Source: Acholeplasmataceae bacterium (GTDB lineage: Bacteria; Bacillota_I; Bacilli_A; Acholeplasmatales; Acholeplasmataceae). From it: a stretch of DNA of 28,950 nt. A program made the position numbers and the translations under genes. Of the stretch, positions 27,501-28,950 are shown one piece after another (position 1 is the first letter of the stretch; every line of letters starts with the position of its first letter). Below the pieces are notes generated by a model that ran no database searches, was not told the origin of the DNA, and saw only the letters and a program-made list of their open reading frames with translations. Location of the stretch: assembly GCA_016934175.1 (NCBI GenBank), contig JAFGTI010000006.1, positions 1 through 28,950 on the forward strand, given 5' to 3'.

Positions 27501-27894
27501 TGATACTTTAGAATCAAGAGCAGTTCTAGGTGATACGAATTATGATGATGGTTTACCTGCACTTCCAGAAATTTACGATATCAAGATAACCGAAATGAGT
27601 CATATTGTCGTATCAATGAATATTCTTGGAATCACTGATATTGGAAATATTGCAAGTCAAATCACAGTTGCTAAATTAAAAGCATTAAGTCCTGCTGAAA
27701 CAGAATTATTAGTTGAAGCTATTGCTGATGGTCCTAATACAATCATTTATTACTTAATAGCTGATATTATAGATTCATCATTATCGCCAGCACAAAAAGC
27801 TGCCCTAGTATCTAACAATGATTATGTCATGGATGGATTGACTCCAATTAGAATAAAGAGAGCATCGATTGTAACAGCTTTGGCTCTATTGTAA
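18544..27894 (+). CDS. Giant CvpA-like membrane protein with EF-hand-like repeat array
   Basis: 3116 residues, unbroken. Residues 1-210 hold four hydrophobic helices (about 7-25, 33-56, 91-123, 178-200) with GFLRG after the first and GRLFGGTMGAVRG before the fourth, which resembles the CvpA membrane family. A charged KK/KKLKK-rich segment (130-170) lies between helices 3 and 4 and should be cytoplasmic, so the rest follows helix 4 on the outside. Residues about 210-1070 are acidic, mostly helical and not clearly repeated. Residues about 1070-2810 form at least 21 tandem units of 75-110 residues with the pattern I-S-T-D-V-x-[IV]-G-Q, ..IIKxxISDxIIDxxG, [IV]-P-x-x-A-Y, then a loop such as DSDSNNRLTDVE, then a helix. 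The loop fits the EF-hand pattern, with an invariant Glu at position 12. I see no cysteine, no LPxTG, no C-terminal helix. Function unknown; a long Ca2+-stiffened surface rod or adhesin is a guess. Confidence 0.7.
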   Translation: MPSFLMIQWGIVGFFVVIHFLIGFLRGSSKSTYFTIVSIIMTVVTLLIVASISFSWVFGFFSLTSLLQLAQNYTGNLIPAQYITYLEDPAITGFIVAIMDLALRIVAFFVLYPIIKFSLTITIFRPIWKHGIKKAILKKQNADQEAIFNEKDNTGKKFVPSKKLKKNIFGRLFGGTMGAVRGFIVAFIFLIPVLVLSSYVSQVSTAVTVHESSNQTLSSGNQELITIPSEIQSILDNINEMNQSGLASFTKDITVNGRPIDQYIFNRVFTTQVKDATDQVTQLNFGEELEGIFGIAGILIDGGYLDDDFDFGSISSENLEDIEQIFTYVSQSDLLNFLIPFATEYGLKVALTEFTDYENPYDDPDAAEALDTFTSIDWSEEFMNVYGIIEAVLEFGSVDELMNYADNPELLLEMTPTEATSFTNIIRAFGEMQTLVLINAGINYGITQDVVKSKITWVDPLDVEDYLSDRLGFISDNPDFFIGEDGEISRFASLIETIFTDEYGDVDLTELYNSVSDPAAFLDAQNPEWIGAIIDKIVELQIIVDTIPIGVDYGMYTVLGEQVEEQLAEDIQTALNEVEWDAEILNVGDIYTEALQLGLATALGAEADTFGFIDEVVANHMDSMRAIVTHIFEDSQLVNVAIEIASPAIVDRFVTDEALKDIINETLVSDSETGVVDFNFGQEVNSFLTILESVYGFTTASELKSFSTLSLDGKVELFSKFGTLTDTEFTDFEDAFKGLQILDRLGVTALDYAKTHFGVEELYVPTEVNLGEDISSLLGLAYYAAKFTYDQSALYTNYEYIDFAPLLADETFRSYLMSTDLENHSNLIFTNIAYNIQRFSENEAMSKYIAIPTLLKTEDPESAIWETEVNAFLGAIFDIGASFEDSTIMRFSAHDLLALSSDTSTANMELFTQFADITKATDTFGSLDSSQILRTSLVAIIDSLGESTVSSLGFALTTPDIAMDGEMLAQGMIVELINGLAIVAEDAFETMNISTLADISTNGGTSAYLNAFSELEDESLDALGNITIMRGIISDALQNPDMQTYLVDTINTAQSIITVDNDFFAVDPILLDVDGALKPEEFSGLLISIRSLGITDTAALSSLGVDTFTRLLGRNVDNTTGEDDFDRVLGSGYLYIMLDKVLQLDAIGNFVSDTLGTSLGTDMSTFDLTLPDAMLGNDVDHDEIEIDRIPKEEFRRMINSLDVLGDLSTIGLDTFSNLVDPSLPEDDFSTFIASDFIYVVLARLFENEGFGSYISDMLGGAFGDDPITLTMGAPLDAKGTSGVEDGLMTRYELRRLMISFDMLGLSDGVDISIATIMDMIGANEDLAGEDDFDRFLLSKYLDDKISQLLLSQQVIELIAAGQYDYADFVLPASSTTNGRLTNQEIYDLFSGLKLLGLDNFDNVDIGLDSVTSLTSGEVDQLLSSSYLYVVVDLMIKSQDTLTLPDTAYETTGDYTGMIKKTEVQDVFLALNILGISDLSTVDPATITIGDISDVLTQTDSAVVQSLLSQAIIDALDPNDEGKIPDDAYEGDPADGLLSSAEIDALIAGLDILGGGDPDALITDIDVATITVGDVDNLSDTESTIIKQLISDAIVDALGAGLIPDEAYGLSSSSNSGTTILSLGNVQLAGTAAPRLTDAELQAMIDALVILANNDLNVLVTDISTDVNVGQAVQLKGTESYIIKQLITDNISDVLSGTSTLPAEAFVDGDVNGRLLDAEIDSMIDAMVILANGDLNLAVTSISTDIDVGQVKDLVLLPSIVTKQLISDQVIDQIDPLDEGKIPDEARIGGISTNRLTDTEILSMVDALEILAGHDDNVLVTAISTDVNVGQVKELKGTSSFIIKQLVSDSVVDVIGVSNIPLESYIGSDSNNRLTDVEIDAMIDALDILGEDSVLVTNISTDVTVGQTKELKGTSSFIIKQMVSDAVVDVIGISNIPLESYIDSDSNNRLTDSEIDAMIDALDILGEDSVLVTAISTDVNVGQAVQFKGTPSYIIKQLLSDAIIDAIDPLDEGKIPDIAHIDSDPLKRLTDSEIDAMIDAIDVLANGDQNLLVTNISTDVSIGQVKGLNDLTSSITTQLISDAIIDAVGVANVPDDAYLLDTPGNNLKSTEVDAMILALEVLAGSTVPGDVDHILVASVSTDVTIGQTQALDTSGTGSSIIKFIISDSIITMITEPKIPASAYNTTYTDRLSDQEITDMLAVLSILGDSEDPVSTISTDINIGQLKSLNASPSLIMEKLISDSIIDAVGVASVPMDAYVDGNSNNYLTEDEISAMILAIEILSGSTTPGDVDHVLVSSISTDVTIGQTQALDTSGTGSSIIKFIISDSIITMITAPKIPADAYHLTYTDRLSDQEITDMLAVLGILGDSEDPVSTISTDINIGQLKSLNASPSLIMEKLISDSIIDAVGLANVPADAYIDEDSNNYLTEDEISAMILAIEILSGSTTPGDVDHVFVSSVSTDVTIGQTQALDTSGTGSSIIKFIISDSIITMITEPKIPASAYNTTYTDRLSDQEITDMLGVLGYLGASTDPVSSIDVDITIGQLKDIKSSPSLIMTKLISDSIIDAVGLANVPDDAYISDTSGNNLKATEVDNMILALEVFAGSIVPGDQDATKISTISTANVTVGQTQDLATNSSAIIKFIISDSVITMFGSANIPVAAYHIVYTDRLSDEEIVAIAVALGELGNPNDSVTSLSTDVTVAQTQALDTTATGSYTIKQMISNSIIDVLGSSRIPSTAYVIDTDPLDRLIDSEIGYMQESLLSLAGGNSATLVSAITVNESTLSVSTLQDFPEESIILNRMISTALIDGISNIPDESFTELVFKLDIKRPEINSVLEALDYLGIGTSGAGGIGTADITFSELDYVIALGTGDLVNYPLGYSPIINHILSTPMISAVSDIRSGHEYGIPTTAYTNAYDLDYNELVKLIDGLKVIGEIPPNDPATTTLAAAVFGLNPSAFGPDILTELITVDSLIIYRMISIGINDSNIDTLESRAVLGDTNYDDGLPALPEIYDIKITEMSHIVVSMNILGITDIGNIASQITVAKLKALSPAETELLVEAIADGPNTIIYYLIADIIDSSLSPAQKAALVSNNDYVMDGLTPIRIKRASIVTALALL
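21750..27000 (+). repeat. Tandem coding repeat array within the giant gene
   Basis: At least 21 units. The first five (loops at about 21757, 22080, 22369, 22657, 22892) are 95-110 residues apart and divergent. Copies with the [IV]P-x-x-A-Y mark begin at about 23110, 23347, 23641, 23884, 24118, 24346, 24583, 24817, 25069, 25297, 25549, 25777, 26029, 26257, 26509, 26740, and 26980, at spacings of 228-294 nt (76-98 residues). Units after 26980 (about 27258, 27511) are again divergent. The two copies at 24118 and 24346 encode nearly the same residues but differ at many third codon positions. Confidence 0.75.
24817..26736 (+). repeat. 480-nt super-repeat (pairs of alternating A and B units)
   Basis: From 24817 the array alternates an A unit (VPxDAY..NNxLxxxE...GSTxPGDVDH) and a B unit (IPASAY..YTDRLSDQE...GDSEDPVS). 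The same landmark codon falls at 24817, 25297, 25777 and 26257, exactly 480 nt apart each time. A 44-nt core is identical in three copies (24973-25016, 25453-25496, 25933-25976) and encodes IGQTQALDTSGTGSS-like residues. The segment 25151-25187 matches 25631-25667 exactly. The last period (from 26257) is more diverged. Confidence 0.85.
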
Positions 27895-27958
27895 ATTAGG
27901 AAAAAATTTAGCAGGAAGAATACAATATTTTTATCGTATTAAATTATATAAAGTTTTC

Positions 27959-27994
27959 AAAAGGATGCAGTTAGTTTTTTGCATCCTTTTTCTT
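27959..27994 (+). terminator. Terminator after the giant gene
   Basis: Perfect 11-bp stem AAAAGGATGCA (27959-27969) with TGCATCCTTTT (27980-27990), 10-base loop, then T-rich tail. It lies 64 bases after the stop. Confidence 0.9.
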
Positions 27995-28017
27995 TAAATT
28001 TTTTAAAATAAAAAAGA

Positions 28018-28140
28018 ATGAAAACAAATATGGAATTCACATCAACCATTATTTCGATTTCGATCGACTTGCTTATGAGAAGTGAAAAAAAATATGGTAT
28101 CTTACAGGATATTAATAAAATCTTTGAGTCATTTCGTTAA
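28018..28140 (+). CDS. Possible 40-residue small protein (doubtful)
   Basis: ATG 28018 opens 40 codons (MKTNMEFTSTIISISID ... INKIFESFR, stop TAA 28140) in the gap between the giant gene's terminator and the converging peptidase gene. No convincing ribosome site or promoter precedes it, the upstream DNA being an A-run. The C-terminal half looks like an amphipathic helix with balanced charge. It may be a remnant of a lost gene or chance. I do not recognise it. Confidence 0.2.
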   Translation: MKTNMEFTSTIISISIDLLMRSEKKYGILQDINKIFESFR

Positions 28141-28145
28141 TTTTT

Positions 28146-28208
28146 AAAAAAATCCCCTTCTATAAATATCTACAATCAATTATTTGTAGTATCTACTTTA
28201 AGGGGATT
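28146..28208 (-). terminator. Composite hairpin terminator of the M20 gene
   Basis: Outer stem AATCCCCTT (28151-28159) with AAGGGGATT (28200-28208), and an inner stem CTACAA (28170-28175) with TTGTAG (28184-28189) around an 8-base loop. Read on the - strand it ends in a run of seven T (28146-28152). It lies 34 bases after the peptidase stop. The two-level stem is longer than the other terminators here. Confidence 0.7.
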
Positions 28209-28242
28209 ATATTAATTTCCAAGGTGGTTTTCTTATTCTCAA

Positions 28243-28950
28243 TTACAATTGGTCAATAAGATTCAGATAGAAATTAGTTCCATTAATAATATTTTCTATT
28301 GAGATATCTTCATCAAATCCATGAATTTTTCCTAAATCTTTTTTTGATACATCCATCGGTGAAAATTTATAAACATGTTCACAAATCTCATGATAATGTC
28401 TTGAATCAGAAGTAGCAACCATTAAGTAAGGTGAAGGAATAACATCTGTCCAAGTTCTTAGAATTGCTTTATGAATCATTTTGTATGCATCATCGATTAA
28501 ACTTGTTGTTGATGCTTCACATGCTACGATAATTTCGACTTTTATATTAGGGTTTTTAATAATTCTAGTCACTTTATTAACAATTTGTTCCGATGTTTCA
28601 CCAGGTCTTAACCTATAATTGATTCCTATGGAAGCACTTGATGGAAGTACATTGATTGCATCACTTCCAAATGCCAAAGTAAATGCTTGAGTTGTTTTAA
28701 ACATCGATAGAAATTCTCCACCTGATAGTTTGGCTATAAGCTTAACAACTGGAGTAAACAACCATAAATTAGCAAATAATAATCTAATACCTAATGATTT
28801 AGAATATGGGGCGATTGTATCGAATAATGATTTAACAGGAGGTGTGAGCTTCAATCTAAATGAAGGGTGATTATTTAACTTAAGTATTGCTTTTGAGAGT
28901 TCAGTTAATGGTGTATTTTTTGGTGGAGTTGATGCGTGACCGCCTTGTGA
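28243..28950 (-). CDS. M20-family metallopeptidase, C-terminal part
   Basis: Cut by the window edge: the frame is open through base 28950, so 235 C-terminal residues are seen; a TTG at 28854 is internal. The visible part starts in the dimerisation (lid) domain with QGGHASTPPKNTPL, which is the GGHASTP signature of this family, continues through the INVLPSSASIGINYRLRPGET strand, and returns to the catalytic domain with TSDSRHYHEICEHVYKFSP and GKIHGFDEDISIENI, where the His is a zinc ligand. The wording around these motifs is close to the carboxypeptidase S/PM20D1 branch. It probably cleaves or forms N-acyl or peptide amide bonds in the cytosol; the exact substrate is unknown. It points toward the giant gene, and a hairpin terminator follows. 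Confidence 0.9.
   Translation of the reverse strand, partial: SQGGHASTPPKNTPLTELSKAILKLNNHPSFRLKLTPPVKSLFDTIAPYSKSLGIRLLFANLWLFTPVVKLIAKLSGGEFLSMFKTTQAFTLAFGSDAINVLPSSASIGINYRLRPGETSEQIVNKVTRIIKNPNIKVEIIVACEASTTSLIDDAYKMIHKAILRTWTDVIPSPYLMVATSDSRHYHEICEHVYKFSPMDVSKKDLGKIHGFDEDISIENIINGTNFYLNLIDQL

Larger units (their letters stand above)
27995..28242. other. Gene-poor gap between converging genes
   Basis: The 348 bases between the giant gene (ends 27894) and the M20 gene (ends 28243 on the - strand) hold the two converging terminators (27959-27994 and 28146-28208) and a doubtful 40-codon frame. I see no RNA gene, repeat shared with the rest of the window or mobile element end. Confidence 0.6.

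Noticed and set aside
18544..27894. Giant gene as a phage tape-measure or tail-fibre protein
   Set aside because: No phage genes flank it, it has its own promoter and terminator, and the N-terminus is a four-helix membrane domain.
1..28950. UGA read as Trp, as in Mycoplasma
   Set aside because: At least five clear genes end with TGA at the expected family length, and Trp positions in motifs use TGG.

Overview
The window is AT-rich, densely packed bacterial DNA, with all but the last gene on the + strand. TGA acts as a normal stop (it ends recG, plsX, rnc, the first ABC gene, dnaE), and Trp is written TGG. That rules out the Mycoplasma/Spiroplasma code. Gene order (plsX-rnc without fab/acpP genes, dnaD-nth, a short DnaE), AGGAGG/AGGTGAT ribosome sites and base composition suggest an Acholeplasma/Izemoplasma-like Mollicute or a closely related AT-rich Bacillota. 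The assignment is an inference from gene content, not a database match.

Layout: (1) 1-1671, the end of an aromatic pathway operon, aroE (5' end outside the window) overlapping aroC, closed by a hairpin terminator. (2) 1733-6697, a housekeeping block: recG with its own -10, then plsX-rnc-dnaD-nth, four overlapping genes behind a good promoter located in the end of recG (lipid precursor synthesis, RNA processing, replication initiation, base excision repair). (3) 6739-13951, an accessory block: an XRE-type regulator with a TPR-like C-terminus, then a promoter overlapped by a perfect 18-bp palindrome that drives two ABC exporter half-transporters (a heterodimer with one degenerate ATP site) and a surface protein made of about seven Ig-like domains with a C-terminal membrane anchor. 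(4) 13962-18421, a flavodoxin behind a full-consensus promoter, then dnaE (replicative polymerase with a metal-ligand-free PHP domain) translationally coupled to a cation efflux gene. (5) 18476-27994, one 9.35-kb gene for a 3116-residue, acidic, apparently cysteine-free protein. It has a CvpA-like four-helix membrane domain at the N-terminus, then a very long exported or cytoplasmic region whose second half is a tandem array of 75-110-residue units, most carrying an EF-hand/dockerin-like loop. (6) 27995-28950, a 348-bp gene-poor gap with a long composite hairpin, then on the - strand the C-terminal part of an M20 metallopeptidase gene.

The most unusual item is the giant repeat protein. Its array is degenerate at both ends and nearly identical in the middle, where an exact 480-nt super-repeat is still visible in DNA. 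I recognise no described family with this combination of CvpA-like anchor and EF-hand-like repeats. The regulator/palindrome/ABC exporter/Ig-array block is the second area worth attention. No rRNA, tRNA, CRISPR array, insertion sequence or phage gene was seen.
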